Of a stretch of 64,000 bases of DNA, positions 20,343-31,676 are shown piece by piece (the first letter of the stretch is position 1; each line of letters opens with the position of its first letter). The notes under the pieces were generated by a model. It was not told the DNA's origin and did no database searches. It saw only the letters and a list, made by a program, of their open reading frames with translations. Source of the DNA: Erythrobacter cryptus DSM 12079 (GTDB taxonomy: Bacteria; Pseudomonadota; Alphaproteobacteria; Sphingomonadales; Sphingomonadaceae); NCBI RefSeq assembly GCF_000422985.1, contig NZ_AUHC01000001.1, forward strand, positions 434,001 to 498,000. Direction: 5' to 3'. Both the position numbers and the translations under genes were made by a program.

Positions 20343-21335
20343 CTACTCGGCGGCCTGAAGCAGGCCTTCACCGCCGCCGAGCAGCGCGGTCTCGGCCCCG
20401 AGTTCGCGCACCAGCGCGGCAAGCAGCGCTGCCATGGCCGGCAGGCCCGGCCCCGGCTCGGCGAGCTGGCGATCGAGATAGGCGGCGCGGCACACCTCGA
20501 TCTGCAGCGCCTGCACCCCGGCTGCGGGCGCCCCGTGGCGATCGAGCACATAGCCGCCCGAATAGGGCCGGTTGTGCGCCGCCGGCACGCCGCCGGCCTC
20601 GAGCCGCGCCAGCGCCCGACCGATCAGACCCGCATCGCACGAGGCCCCGAAGCGGTCACCGAGCACGATCACCGGGGCGCGCTCCTCTGCGCTTGCCGGG
20701 CGCAGTGGCGGCATCGAATGCAGATCGATCAACAGTGCCGCGCCCCAGGCCTTGCGGATGCGTGCCAGTTCTTCGCCGAGCGCTGTGTGATAGGCGCGGT
20801 GGATATGCGCGATCCGCTCGGCCAGTTCGATCGGATCGAGCCGCCCGCGCCAGATCTCGCCCGATCCCGGCAGACGGCGTGGCACCAGCCCCAGCCCGCT
20901 GCGCGCCCGGCCGTTGCGCGCCCCGGCCGGGGCATCGGGGGCAGGCGTGGCTGGGCGCCCGCCGGCCACCATGTCCCAATCGATATCATCCTCGGCGCGG
21001 TTGAGATCGATGAGCGCGCGCGGGGCATGGGCGATCAGCAGCGCCGCCCCCGTGGCCCGCGCGATGGCAACGCCCAGCCGGTCGACATGGCGATCCTCGA
21101 GCCGCAACTGCGCCAGCGCCGGATCGCGCATCCGCGCGGTCACCGCGGGCGGATAGGCCCGGCCCGCATGGGGCACGGCCACCAGCACCGGAAGCTGGAG
21201 CCGGGCCGGCGCGCTCAGGGTGAAGGCCGGCGCCGCGCCCAGACCCGGCACCCGCCCGCCCACGCGCTGCTGGCGCGCCGCGTGGCGGCCCATTGGCACG
21301 GCAGCAAAGGCAGGATCGGGATCGGCGTGAGGCAT
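20343..21335 (-). CDS. N-formylglutamate amidohydrolase family protein
   Basis: This 330-residue protein belongs to the HutG-like zinc amidohydrolase family that hydrolyses N-formyl-L-glutamate to glutamate and formate. The family marks are VAVPHAGRAYPP, the LIDLNRAEDDIDW block and LLIDLHSMPPL, which hold the expected metal-binding His and Asp residues. No other histidine-degradation gene is close, so its substrate may be a different formylated or acylated amino acid. The ATG at 21335 is chosen over 21416, which would run nearly to the divergent cpdR. Confidence 0.82.
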   Translation of the reverse strand: MPHADPDPAFAAVPMGRHAARQQRVGGRVPGLGAAPAFTLSAPARLQLPVLVAVPHAGRAYPPAVTARMRDPALAQLRLEDRHVDRLGVAIARATGAALLIAHAPRALIDLNRAEDDIDWDMVAGGRPATPAPDAPAGARNGRARSGLGLVPRRLPGSGEIWRGRLDPIELAERIAHIHRAYHTALGEELARIRKAWGAALLIDLHSMPPLRPASAEERAPVIVLGDRFGASCDAGLIGRALARLEAGGVPAAHNRPYSGGYVLDRHGAPAAGVQALQIEVCRAAYLDRQLAEPGPGLPAMAALLAALVRELGAETALLGGGEGLLQAAE

Positions 21336-21448
21336 TGCTATGCTCTTGCTGGCGCCTTTGCCCGCGCCTGTCAAAGCCTCATCCAGGCATCGCCTGCGGT
21401 GATGATGCACAAACAATTCTTAAGCCGGCGGTGCTATGCCCCCGCCCC

Positions 21449-21835
21449 ATGAACGCGACACGCACCCCCCGCATCCTGCTCGCCGAGGACGAGGCGGCGA
21501 TGCGCGCCTATCTCGAGCGGGCGCTCACCAATGCCGGCTATCACGTCAGCAGCGTCGGTCGCGGTACCGATGCCGTGCCGCTGCTCGAGACCGGCGAGTT
21601 TGATCTGCTGCTTTCCGACATCGTCATGCCCGAGATGGACGGGATCGAGCTTGCCCAGCGCTGCGCCGAGATTTCGCCGCGCACCAAGGTGATGTTCATC
21701 ACCGGCTTTGCCGCGGTCTCCTTGCGCGCCAGCCGCGAACAACCCGCCGCGCGGGTCTTGTCTAAGCCCTTCCACCTGCGCGATCTGGTGCTTGAGGTTG
21801 AAAGGGTGTTCGAGGAGGCCGAGGCGGGCCGCTGA
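21449..21835 (+). CDS. cpdR: Single-domain response regulator CpdR
   Basis: This 128-residue stand-alone receiver has the acidic pair in LLAEDEAAMR, the phospho-acceptor Asp57 in LLLSDIVMPEMDG, the switch Thr in FITGFAA and Lys in LSKPFHLRDLV. The sequence around these residues is that of CpdR, which CckA controls through ChpT and which, when unphosphorylated, delivers substrates such as CtrA to ClpXP. CckA is encoded 13 kb away in this window. An upstream in-frame start at 21293 would overlap the divergent gene and adds nothing recognisable. Confidence 0.85.
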   Translation: MNATRTPRILLAEDEAAMRAYLERALTNAGYHVSSVGRGTDAVPLLETGEFDLLLSDIVMPEMDGIELAQRCAEISPRTKVMFITGFAAVSLRASREQPAARVLSKPFHLRDLVLEVERVFEEAEAGR

Positions 21836-21864
21836 AGGCTTATACCGCCTCGGGCGCGAATCGC

Positions 21865-21893
21865 TTGCACCTTGGCAGTGCCTGCGATAACTG
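21865..21893 (+). promoter_or_regulatory. Candidate tRNA-Val promoter
   Basis: TTGCAC (21865-21870), a 17-base spacer and TAACTG (21888-21893) sit 36 bases before the mature tRNA 5' end. A GC-rich hairpin (CGCCCC/GGGGCG, 21901-21916) lies in the presumed 5' leader. Confidence 0.45.
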
Positions 21894-21929
21894 GCCGCTC
21901 CGCCCCTGCCGGGGCGCGCGCGATGGTGT

Positions 21930-22004
21930 GGGCGTATAGCTCAGTGGTAGAGCACTACGTTGACATCGTAGGGGTCGCAAGTTCGAACCTTGCTACGCCC
22001 ACCA
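21930..22004 (+). tRNA. tRNA-Val (anticodon GAC)
   Basis: The cloverleaf is complete: acceptor arms GGGCGTA (21930-21936) and TACGCCC (21994-22000), D arm GCTC/GAGC, anticodon stem CTACG/CGTAG with loop TTGACAT and anticodon GAC (21962-21964), T arm GCAAG-TTCGAAC-CTTGC, discriminator A, and an encoded CCA (22002-22004). It reads GUC and GUU valine codons. Confidence 0.98.
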
Positions 22005-22033
22005 TCGCCCCATCCATCGGCAAAAGGCCTGGC

Positions 22034-22062
22034 AAAGCCCGCCCCTTGCGGCGGGCCTTTTT
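22034..22062 (+). terminator. Rho-independent terminator after tRNA-Val
   Basis: GCCCGCC (22037-22043) pairs with GGCGGGC (22050-22056) and is flanked by AAA on the left and a run of five T after one C on the right. It begins 30 bases after the tRNA. Confidence 0.85.
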
Positions 22063-22112
22063 GCAGCATCGGGGCCGCCTTTTCCTCTGCCGATGATTTC
22101 CCCCGCCCCGCC

Positions 22113-22140
22113 TTGCACCCGCGCCTTGCTCTGCTAAAGC
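22113..22140 (+). promoter_or_regulatory. Candidate icd promoter
   Basis: TTGCAC (22113-22118), a 16-base spacer and TAAAGC (22135-22140) lie between the tRNA terminator and icd, giving a predicted 5' leader of about 75 bases. Confidence 0.35.
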
Positions 22141-22221
22141 CCCGCGCGGGATCTATCACAGCTTCCTGTCGATCATGAACGGCCCCGCAAGCGACGGGGC
22201 AAGAAGGATAGGGCACGAGAC

Positions 22222-23445
22222 ATGCAGAAAATCAAAGTCGCCAACCCCGTCGTCGAGCTTGACGGTGACGAGATGACCCGGATCATCTGGCAGTGGATCC
22301 GCGAGCGCCTGATCCTGCCCTATCTCGACATTGATCTGAAGTATTACGATCTTTCGATCCAGAACCGCGATGCCACCGATGATCAGGTGACGGTCGATTC
22401 CGCCTATGCGATCAAGCAGTATGGCGTGGGGGTCAAGTGCGCCACCATCACCCCGGACGAGGCGCGGGTCGAGGAATTCGGGCTCAAGAAGATGTGGAAG
22501 AGCCCCAATGGCACGATCCGCAATATCCTCGGCGGCGTGGTGTTCCGCGAGCCGATCGTGATCGACAACGTGCCGCGGCTGGTGCCGGGCTGGACCGATC
22601 CGATCGTGGTCGGTCGCCATGCCTTTGGCGATCAGTATCGCGCCACCGACACCCGCATCCCCGGCCCCGGCAAGCTGCGCCTGGTGTTCGACGGCGAGGA
22701 CGGCACCAAGATCGATCTTGATGTCTTCGACTTCCCCAGCGCCGGGGTGGCGATGGCAATGTACAACCTCGACGATTCGATCCGCGACTTTGCCCGGGCG
22801 AGCTTCAACTACGGCCTCTCGCTCGGCTGGCCGGTTTACCTTTCCACCAAGAATACGATCCTCAAGGCCTATGATGGGCGCTTCAAGGACCTGTTCCAGG
22901 AAGTCTTCGACACCGAGGGTTTTGCCGAGAAGTTCAAGGAAAAGGGCATCGTCTACGAACACCGCCTGATCGACGACATGGTGGCAAGCGCGCTCAAGTG
23001 GTCGGGCAAGTTCGTCTGGGCGTGCAAGAACTATGATGGCGACGTGCAGTCCGATACCGTGGCGCAGGGCTTCGGCAGCCTCGGGCTGATGACCAGCGTG
23101 CTGATGACCCCGGATGGCAAGACCGTGGAGGCAGAGGCCGCGCACGGCACCGTCACCCGCCACTATCGCCAGCACCAGCAGGGCAAGGCGACCAGCACCA
23201 ACCCGATCGCCTCGATCTTCGCCTGGACTCGCGGGCTCATGTATCGCGGCCGCTTCGACAACACGCCCGATGTGGTGCGCTTTGCCGAAACGCTCGAGAA
23301 AATCTGCATCAAGACGGTCGAAAGCGGCCAGATGACCAAGGACCTGGCGCTGCTGATCGGCCCCAACCAGGCCTGGCTGACCACCGAGCAGTTCTTCGAG
23401 ACCATCGTCGCCAATCTCGAGAAGGAAATGGCCTCCTGGGCCTGA
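22222..23445 (+). CDS. icd: NADP-dependent isocitrate dehydrogenase (eukaryote-like type)
   Basis: This 407-residue TCA enzyme oxidises isocitrate to 2-oxoglutarate with NADP. The N-terminal [13 protein letters not shown], the [12 protein letters not shown] substrate loop, [24 protein letters not shown] and [18 protein letters not shown] place it in the homodimeric subfamily shared with eukaryotes and alphaproteobacteria, not the E. coli type. Length is normal. It is transcribed alone and converges with the NYN gene (49-base gap). Confidence 0.97.
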   Translation: MQKIKVANPVVELDGDEMTRIIWQWIRERLILPYLDIDLKYYDLSIQNRDATDDQVTVDSAYAIKQYGVGVKCATITPDEARVEEFGLKKMWKSPNGTIRNILGGVVFREPIVIDNVPRLVPGWTDPIVVGRHAFGDQYRATDTRIPGPGKLRLVFDGEDGTKIDLDVFDFPSAGVAMAMYNLDDSIRDFARASFNYGLSLGWPVYLSTKNTILKAYDGRFKDLFQEVFDTEGFAEKFKEKGIVYEHRLIDDMVASALKWSGKFVWACKNYDGDVQSDTVAQGFGSLGLMTSVLMTPDGKTVEAEAAHGTVTRHYRQHQQGKATSTNPIASIFAWTRGLMYRGRFDNTPDVVRFAETLEKICIKTVESGQMTKDLALLIGPNQAWLTTEQFFETIVANLEKEMASWA

Positions 23446-23494
23446 GGCAGGCGCGGCGCATGCCGCGTACGCAGGGCCGGGTGGCGCGCGGGCT

Positions 23495-24799
23495 TCAGCC
23501 TGCCGCGCCTTGCCTGCCCTCGCCCGCCTCATCCGCTGCGCCCGGCCCCTCCTCGGCAGCGATGCCGAACCAGTCGCTCAGTGTCAGCTGGTCCTCGCTA
23601 TCGAGATTGACCCCGGCATCATAGGCCAGCTGGATGAGGTTGGCGAGGAAGGCCTGGGCGATCTCATCGGCACCGGGCGCCGGGCTCTCGGTCAGCGGCG
23701 CCCCGCCGAAATGCGCACCCCGCACCACGAAATTGAGCGCCGCACGCCCCACCGGCGTCGGCGAATCGGCCAATTGGTCGCGGATCGCGCGGGTGATTTC
23801 GGCGAGGTTGAAGGGATACTCGGCAAGATACTCGGCAATCGCCTTGAAGATCACCGGCCAGGCCTCTGCCGGCAGCCGCGGCAGATCGACCACCCGGGCA
23901 AGCAGGTCGATCAATTCGGGCAGATCGCTTTCGGCCACGGTGGTGTCGGGCGCAGAGGGCGGTTCGTGGCGCTCCTCGTCCCACAGGTGATACTGGTCGA
24001 GCCGCGCGTTGGGCAATTGCAGCGCCGCGACCGCCGCGGCAAAGCCATTGCCGCCCCAGCGCGCCTCGCGCAGGCCCGGCACCGCGGCCGCGGCCTTCTG
24101 CGACAATTGCGCAAGATTGAGCGGCCTGGTCGCCTCGTTGTATTCACCCTGAACGAACAGGGCGAAGGCATCGAGCGCATCGTCAAGATCGACCGCGGCG
24201 AGCGCCGTGCTGCCCGCTGCGGGCAAGGAGACCGGCACCGGCGCCACCGCGGGCGGACGCAGCAGATCGCCGATCGCCTCGAAATTGAGCACCCGGTCGG
24301 CCACCGAAACATAGGCGCGCGCGGCATTGCCCGGCGAGAGCACCGCAATGCCGCGGCCATGCGCGCGCAGGCGATGAAGCAGCGGGGTGAAGTCCGAATC
24401 GCCCGAGGCGATCACGAACTCATCGAAGCCCGTGGGGTGCTGGAGCAGATCGAGCGCATCGATGACGATGCGGATATCGGCGGCATTCTTGTCCCGCGCG
24501 AGGGTGGGCGTGTCGACCACCTCGAACCCGGCGCTCACCCACAAGGGCCGAAAGCGCGAGAAGAAACGCTTGAAATCGCTGCCATCCTCCTGCCTGCCAT
24601 CGATCACGTAGCCGGCCGGGTTGAGATAGCAGCGCGCCACCAGCCAGCGCCGCCGCTCGCTCACCAGATAGCGCTCGGCAAGCGCTTCGAGGAGCACATC
24701 GGGCAGGTTGGCAAAGCGCAGGGCAAGGTCGGGATCGAGATTCCACAGCCCGAGAAAGATATTGTCGAAATCGACCAGAATGATGCTCTTGTTCACCAC
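23495..24799 (-). CDS. NYN-domain (LabA/DUF88-like) putative ribonuclease
   Basis: This 434-residue protein opens with a NYN/PIN-like nuclease domain (residues 1-175). The acidic set is Asp10 and Asp12 in LVDFDNIF, Asp108 and Asp114, and Asp134 and Asp136 in ASGDSDFTPLLHRL, a full metal site. Residues about 215-260 (LNLAQLSQKAAAAVPGL to GNGFAAAVAALQ) resemble an OST-HTH/LOTUS RNA-binding domain, and a further helical domain follows. Two adjacent GTG codons (24799 and 24796) follow GGGGGGA, so the start is certain to within one codon. The RNA target is unknown. It is divergent from the antiporter gene. Confidence 0.75.
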   Translation of the reverse strand: MVNKSIILVDFDNIFLGLWNLDPDLALRFANLPDVLLEALAERYLVSERRRWLVARCYLNPAGYVIDGRQEDGSDFKRFFSRFRPLWVSAGFEVVDTPTLARDKNAADIRIVIDALDLLQHPTGFDEFVIASGDSDFTPLLHRLRAHGRGIAVLSPGNAARAYVSVADRVLNFEAIGDLLRPPAVAPVPVSLPAAGSTALAAVDLDDALDAFALFVQGEYNEATRPLNLAQLSQKAAAAVPGLREARWGGNGFAAAVAALQLPNARLDQYHLWDEERHEPPSAPDTTVAESDLPELIDLLARVVDLPRLPAEAWPVIFKAIAEYLAEYPFNLAEITRAIRDQLADSPTPVGRAALNFVVRGAHFGGAPLTESPAPGADEIAQAFLANLIQLAYDAGVNLDSEDQLTLSDWFGIAAEEGPGAADEAGEGRQGAAG

Positions 24800-24946
24800 C
24801 AATCCCCCCAATTGATGCCGCGCGCATGGTTTGGGCGACTGCGCAGGAAGGCGCAATTGCCTTTTGCGCTCCACGCCTTGCCCGGTTGCCGCGAAGGCTG
24901 CGATACCGCGGGTGACAGGCTGCGCTGCGCGCGTTAAGCCTTCGCC

Positions 24947-26713
24947 GTGGCAGGCGAACTTGCTCCCTCTCCCGTTCTTTCCGATGCGCTGGTAATCCTC
25001 GGCGCGGCGGGAATCGTCATTCCGGTCTTCGCGCGCTTCCGCATCACCCCGATCATCGGCTTCATCCTCATCGGGGTGGCGGTCGGCCCCTTCGGCCTCG
25101 GCTCGCTGGTCGAGCGTGTGCCCTGGCTCACCCATATCACCATCACCAATCCCGAGGTGCTTGCCCCCTTTGCCGAATTCGGGATCGTGCTGCTGCTCTT
25201 TGCCATCGGCCTTGAACTTTCGTTCAACCGTCTGTGGCAACTGAGAAAGCTGGTGTTTGGCCTCGGCGCGCTCGAGCTTCTCATCATCGGCTCCTCGCTG
25301 GCGCTGCTGTTCGGGCTTTCGGGCACGCTCGCATGGCCAGGAGCCTTGGCGCTGGGCTTTGCGCTGGCCTTTTCCTCGACCGCGATGGTGCTGCCGATCT
25401 CGGGCACGCGCACCCCGGTAGGGCGTGCGGCGCTCTCGATGCTGCTGTTCGAGGATATCATGATCGTGCCGATCATCTTCCTCCTGGGCGCGCTCGCTCC
25501 CAACGCCCAGGCTGAAGGCTGGGAGGGGCTTTTCACCACGCTTTGGCAGGGCGGCCTGGTGGTCACGGTGCTGCTGGTGGTGGGGCGTGTCGCCCTGCCG
25601 CGCCTGTTTGCCCAGGCGGCGCGCACCAAGAGCCCCGAACTGTTCCTCGCCGCCTCGCTGCTGGTGGTGATCGGGGCCAGCCTTGCCACCGCGATCACCG
25701 GCCTTTCCCCGATCGTCGGCGCGCTGATCGCCGGGCTGCTGATCGCCGAGACCGAGTATCACACCGAAGTCGAACTGATCATGGAGCCGTTCAAGGGGCT
25801 TGCCCTCGGGGTCTTCCTGATCACCGTGGGGATGAGCATCAATCTCGTCGAGATCGGCGCCCAGATCGGCACGCTGGCCGTGGCGGTGGTGGGCGTGCTG
25901 GTGTTCAAGGCGATCGTCACCGGCATCCTGCTGCGGCTGATGGGGGCGCGGCGCGGCACTGCGGCCGAGACCGGGGTGATGATGGCCTCACCCTCGGAGA
26001 CCACGCTGATCGTGCTCGCCGCGGCCACCAGCGCGCTGGTGATTGATCAGGAAACGGCGCGCTTCTGGCAGACCGTCACCGCCATCGGCCTTACCGTCAC
26101 CCCGCTGCTCGCCCGGCTTGGCGCGGTGATCGCCCGCAAGGTCGATGGCTCCCCCACCGATCTCGAGGATGATGGCGATGAGCCGCGTACCATCATCGTT
26201 GGCGGCGGGCGCGTGGGGCGGCTGGTGGCGGACATGATGCGCGTTCACGCACAGCCCTATGTCATGATCGACAGCAACCCTGATCTCATCCTGGAGGCCA
26301 AGCGCGATGGCTATCGCGCGGTCTTCGGCGATGCCGTGCGCGGCGATGCGCTGGCGCGGCTGGGGGTGGAAAGTGCCCCGGCCGTGGTGCTGACGATGGA
26401 CGAGCCGGTGCTGGCGCAGCGGCTCGTCACCAAACTCAGGCGCGAATATCCCGAGCTTCTCATCGTCGCCCGCGCGCGCGATCCCGATCACGCCGCCGCG
26501 CTCTACCGGGCCGGTGCCAGCCATGCCGTGCCCGAAACGCTCGAGGCCTCGCTCCAGCTTTCCGAGGCGGTGCTCGTCGATATAGGCGTGGCCATGGGCC
26601 CGGTGATCGCCTCGATCCACGCCAAGCGCGACGAATATCGCGAACAGCTCGAACGCGAGGGCGGCCTTAGCGAAAAGCCGCGGCTGCGCACCAGAACCAG
26701 CACGGCCGGCTAG
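24947..26713 (+). CDS. CPA2-family cation:proton antiporter with TrkA-N domain (KefB/YbaL-like)
   Basis: This 588-residue inner-membrane protein has 12 or so helices (residues 5-390), with family motifs GPFGLGSLV, ALGFALAFSSTAMVLP and SPIVGALIAGLLIAET. A cytosolic RCK/TrkA-N domain follows, with the nucleotide-binding GGGRVG at 419-424. It is expected to export K+ or Na+ in exchange for protons, gated by NAD(H) or a thiol adduct. No KefF/KefG-type ancillary gene is adjacent. It starts with GTG at 24947; a TTGCCC box at 24878-24883 is a possible -35. Its stop shares a CTAG with the next gene. Confidence 0.88.
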   Translation: MAGELAPSPVLSDALVILGAAGIVIPVFARFRITPIIGFILIGVAVGPFGLGSLVERVPWLTHITITNPEVLAPFAEFGIVLLLFAIGLELSFNRLWQLRKLVFGLGALELLIIGSSLALLFGLSGTLAWPGALALGFALAFSSTAMVLPISGTRTPVGRAALSMLLFEDIMIVPIIFLLGALAPNAQAEGWEGLFTTLWQGGLVVTVLLVVGRVALPRLFAQAARTKSPELFLAASLLVVIGASLATAITGLSPIVGALIAGLLIAETEYHTEVELIMEPFKGLALGVFLITVGMSINLVEIGAQIGTLAVAVVGVLVFKAIVTGILLRLMGARRGTAAETGVMMASPSETTLIVLAAATSALVIDQETARFWQTVTAIGLTVTPLLARLGAVIARKVDGSPTDLEDDGDEPRTIIVGGGRVGRLVADMMRVHAQPYVMIDSNPDLILEAKRDGYRAVFGDAVRGDALARLGVESAPAVVLTMDEPVLAQRLVTKLRREYPELLIVARARDPDHAAALYRAGASHAVPETLEASLQLSEAVLVDIGVAMGPVIASIHAKRDEYREQLEREGGLSEKPRLRTRTSTAG

Positions 26714-27475
26714 CGGCCTTCGCCCAGCGACCAAACGATCGACAAGACATAAGGCCGCGCGTCGGGCGGATGTTTGAGCTGCACCGCACCCTTGGCTTCC
26801 GCGCAGGTCTCGTAGGCCAGCCGCGCGCTCATGCTCGAACGCAGCGGCCGGCACGAGGCTGGCTTGCCCTCGGCATCGAAGGTGAGGGACACAAGCACCC
26901 GGTCAAAGACTTCGTTCTGCAACGCGCGGCGCGGATATTGCAGCGGCTGGATAACGACATCATCAGCCTTGAGCCGCTGATCCTCGGCCGGGATCACGTC
27001 ATCGCCAAAGAGAACCGGGCGGTGGTCGAGCAGAGGGAAGCTGCTGGTTGAATGGGTGAACAGGGGCTCGCCCTCAGCCGCCGCCAAGGAAAGGGTGATA
27101 CGGGTGTGGTAACGGGCGCGCGTGTAATCAAGCGCGAGGTAGGGATCGGGCCGGAAACGTCCCGCCGCCTGGGCATGGGCGCAGATCGCCGCCCCGGCCT
27201 CTGCCAGGCCCTCACCGGGTTGCGCCTCGCATCCAACGACATTGCCCGCCGCATCGACCGTGAGATCGAGCGCAATCCCGGCCATGAATGGACGGGCGCG
27301 GAAGGTCTTGCGGTAAGGCGCAAGCACAGGATCGATGTCCCAAGGTCAAGTTCGCCCGCCCCGGTCACATCGAACACCCCGCCCGCAAAGACAATCGGCT
27401 CGCGTGATTGCGCCGCCAGCGGAGTGGCGCCGACAAGTGCAAAGGCCCCTGCCAGCGCGAGATCGCTTGTTCGCC

Positions 27476-27479
<4 letters not shown>
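26710..27479 (-). pseudogene. Exported TonB-C-like protein broken by a frameshift
   Basis: Two adjacent frames together make one sensible protein of about 255 residues. The first, from the GTG at 27479, gives a signal peptide (ALVGATPLAAQ) and FAGGVFDVTGAGEL. The second gives PWDIDPVLAPYRKTFRARPF and then two repeats resembling TonB C-terminal domains (FMAGIALDLTVDAAGNVVGC and RVLVSLTFDAEGKPASCRP). The second frame has a TGA immediately before PWDID, so neither frame alone is complete. Loss of one base near 27345-27348 explains this. The GTG overlaps the alaS stop, suggesting coupling. It may be a real mutation or a sequencing error. Confidence 0.7.
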
Positions 27480-30145
<2,666 letters not shown>

Positions 30146-30152
30146 GGCGGTG

Positions 30153-30181
30153 CAGTTAGGCAAAGCGCGGCCCTTTCGCAA
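30153..30181 (-). promoter_or_regulatory. Candidate alaS promoter (leaderless message)
   Basis: On the minus strand TTGCGA (30176-30181), a 17-base spacer and TAACTG (30153-30158) end only 7 bases before the ATG at 30145. Transcription would begin at or within a base or two of the start codon. The -10 is identical to that of tRNA-Val. Confidence 0.45.
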
Positions 30182-30302
30182 TGGAAGCTGCACATCGGGC
30201 CCTCGAGGCTTGGCCCCGGCGGATCTCGCGGCTGCGACCGCGAGGTCCCGCGATGAGTATCAAGAGCAGGCCAAGCGGCGATCCGAGCGAGGGCGCAACG
30301 CG

Positions 30303-30341
30303 AGAGGCCGGCGCCTGCCCTGGGGAGAGGCAAGTGCCGGC
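30303..30341 (-). repeat. Inverted repeat in the alaS-recA gap, possible recA terminator
   Basis: AGGCCGGC (30303-30310) and GCCGGCCT (30334-30341) form an 8-bp outer stem, with an inner TGCC/GGCA pair. It lies about 100 bases beyond the recA stop and lacks a T-tract. A second hairpin, CTCGCGG/CCGCGAG (30225-30244), follows. The remaining bases of this 299-base gap hold the alaS promoter and nothing else I can recognise. Confidence 0.4.
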
Positions 30342-30444
30342 CTTCCGGGTTTCCGGACGCTGCGCGGATGCAGGCGTGCTACGGGACATTGCGCCTGCGT
30401 TCACCTCGGACCGGCTGAGCCAGACCGCCGCGTCCGCTTGGGGA

Positions 30445-31512
30445 TCACATGTCGAGGTCCGCGTCCGGACCGGACATCATCTCCCCGGCGACCTGATCGG
30501 TGCGGCTGCGGATCGCAGCTTCCAGACGGTCGCAAACTTCGGGATTTTCGCGCAAGTACGCCTTGGCATTTTCGCGCCCCTGGCCGATGCGGATGCTGTC
30601 GTAGGAGAACCAACTGCCCGACTTCTCCACCAGCCCGGCCTTGACCCCGAGATCGAGAATTTCGCCGATCTTGGAAATGCCCTCGCCATACATGATGTCG
30701 AACTCGACCTGCTTGAACGGCGGGGCGACCTTATTCTTGACCACCTTCACCCGGGTGGTGTTACCGATGATCTCGTCCCGATCCTTGATCTGGCCGGTGC
30801 GACGGATGTCGAGCCGCACCGAGGCATAGAACTTGAGCGCATTGCCGCCGGTGGTGGTCTCGGGATTGCCATACATCACCCCGATCTTCATCCGCAGCTG
30901 GTTGATGAAGATCACCATGCAGCGCGAACGGCTGATCGAGCCGGTCAGCTTGCGCAGGCTCTGGCTCATCAGTCGCGCCTGCAGGCCGACATGCGAATCG
31001 CCCATCTCGCCCTCGATCTCCGCGCGCGGCACCAGCGCGGCGACCGAATCGACCACCAGCACGTCGATGGCATTGGAGCGCACCAGCGTATCGACGATCT
31101 CGAGCGCCTGCTCGCCGGTATCGGGCTGCGAGACGATCAGCTCGTCGATATTGACGCCGAGCTTCTTGGCATAGACCGGATCGAGCGCATGTTCGGCATC
31201 GACGAAGGCCGCCGTCCCGCCGGTCTTCTGCGCCTCGGCAATGACGTGCAGGGCGAGCGTGGTTTTGCCTGAACTTTCAGGCCCATAAACCTCGATCACG
31301 CGGCCGCGCGGAAGGCCGCCGACGCCGAGCGCAATATCCAGCCCGAGCGATCCGGTCGAAATCGCCTCGACCTGCATCGTCTCCTTCTGGCCCAGCCGCA
31401 TCGCCGAACCCTTGCCGAAGGCACGATCGATCTGCGCCAGCGCGGCCTCAAGCGCCTTTTGACGGTCCACGGCTTTCCTGTCCTCTTCCACCAATTTCAA
31501 CTGTGTAGCCAT
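30445..31512 (-). CDS. recA: Recombinase RecA
   Basis: This 355-residue protein forms the ATP-dependent filament on single-stranded DNA that drives strand exchange and triggers LexA self-cleavage. Walker A is GPESSGKT (77-84); the L2 loop region has [28 protein letters not shown]-type sequence, and the C-terminus is acidic (SGPDADLDM), as usual. The ATG at 31512 gives the normal length; the reading from 31635 would place the promoter and SOS box inside the gene. It is monocistronic by layout. Confidence 0.98.
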   Translation of the reverse strand: MATQLKLVEEDRKAVDRQKALEAALAQIDRAFGKGSAMRLGQKETMQVEAISTGSLGLDIALGVGGLPRGRVIEVYGPESSGKTTLALHVIAEAQKTGGTAAFVDAEHALDPVYAKKLGVNIDELIVSQPDTGEQALEIVDTLVRSNAIDVLVVDSVAALVPRAEIEGEMGDSHVGLQARLMSQSLRKLTGSISRSRCMVIFINQLRMKIGVMYGNPETTTGGNALKFYASVRLDIRRTGQIKDRDEIIGNTTRVKVVKNKVAPPFKQVEFDIMYGEGISKIGEILDLGVKAGLVEKSGSWFSYDSIRIGQGRENAKAYLRENPEVCDRLEAAIRSRTDQVAGEMMSGPDADLDM

Positions 31513-31571
31513 CGCATGCGCTCCCTTGCTTGACCAGAGGGGGAAAGCGGTTTTCCGCTGCCCGCACACGC

Positions 31572-31600
31572 TATGTATCGCATTTGTTCTCATGGAACAA
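31572..31600 (-). promoter_or_regulatory. recA promoter
   Basis: On the minus strand TTGTTC (31595-31600), a 17-base spacer and TACATA (31572-31577) make a good sigma-70-type promoter. The -35 contains one half of the LexA box, so repressor and polymerase would compete directly. Confidence 0.65.
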
Positions 31601-31609
31601 GTAGGGAAC
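31595..31609 (-). promoter_or_regulatory. LexA (SOS) box of recA
   Basis: GTTC at 31606-31609 and GTTC at 31595-31598 (minus strand) are separated by exactly 7 bases and read in the same direction as recA. This is the alphaproteobacterial SOS operator, 83 bases before the start codon. Confidence 0.9.
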
Positions 31610-31676
31610 ACGAAAATTTCCCACAACCGCGACACACGGGGCCGCGCGGGGCCGCTTGCCCGGGGCGTCCCTGCCC

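Noticed and set aside
21901-21916. Terminator for cpdR before tRNA-Val
   Set aside because: The CGCCCC/GGGGCG hairpin has no T-tract and falls in the likely tRNA 5' leader.
23446-23494. Bidirectional terminator between icd and the NYN gene
   Set aside because: There is a small CGCGGC/GCCGCG hairpin at 23452-23467, but no T-tract on either strand and a loop of only four bases.
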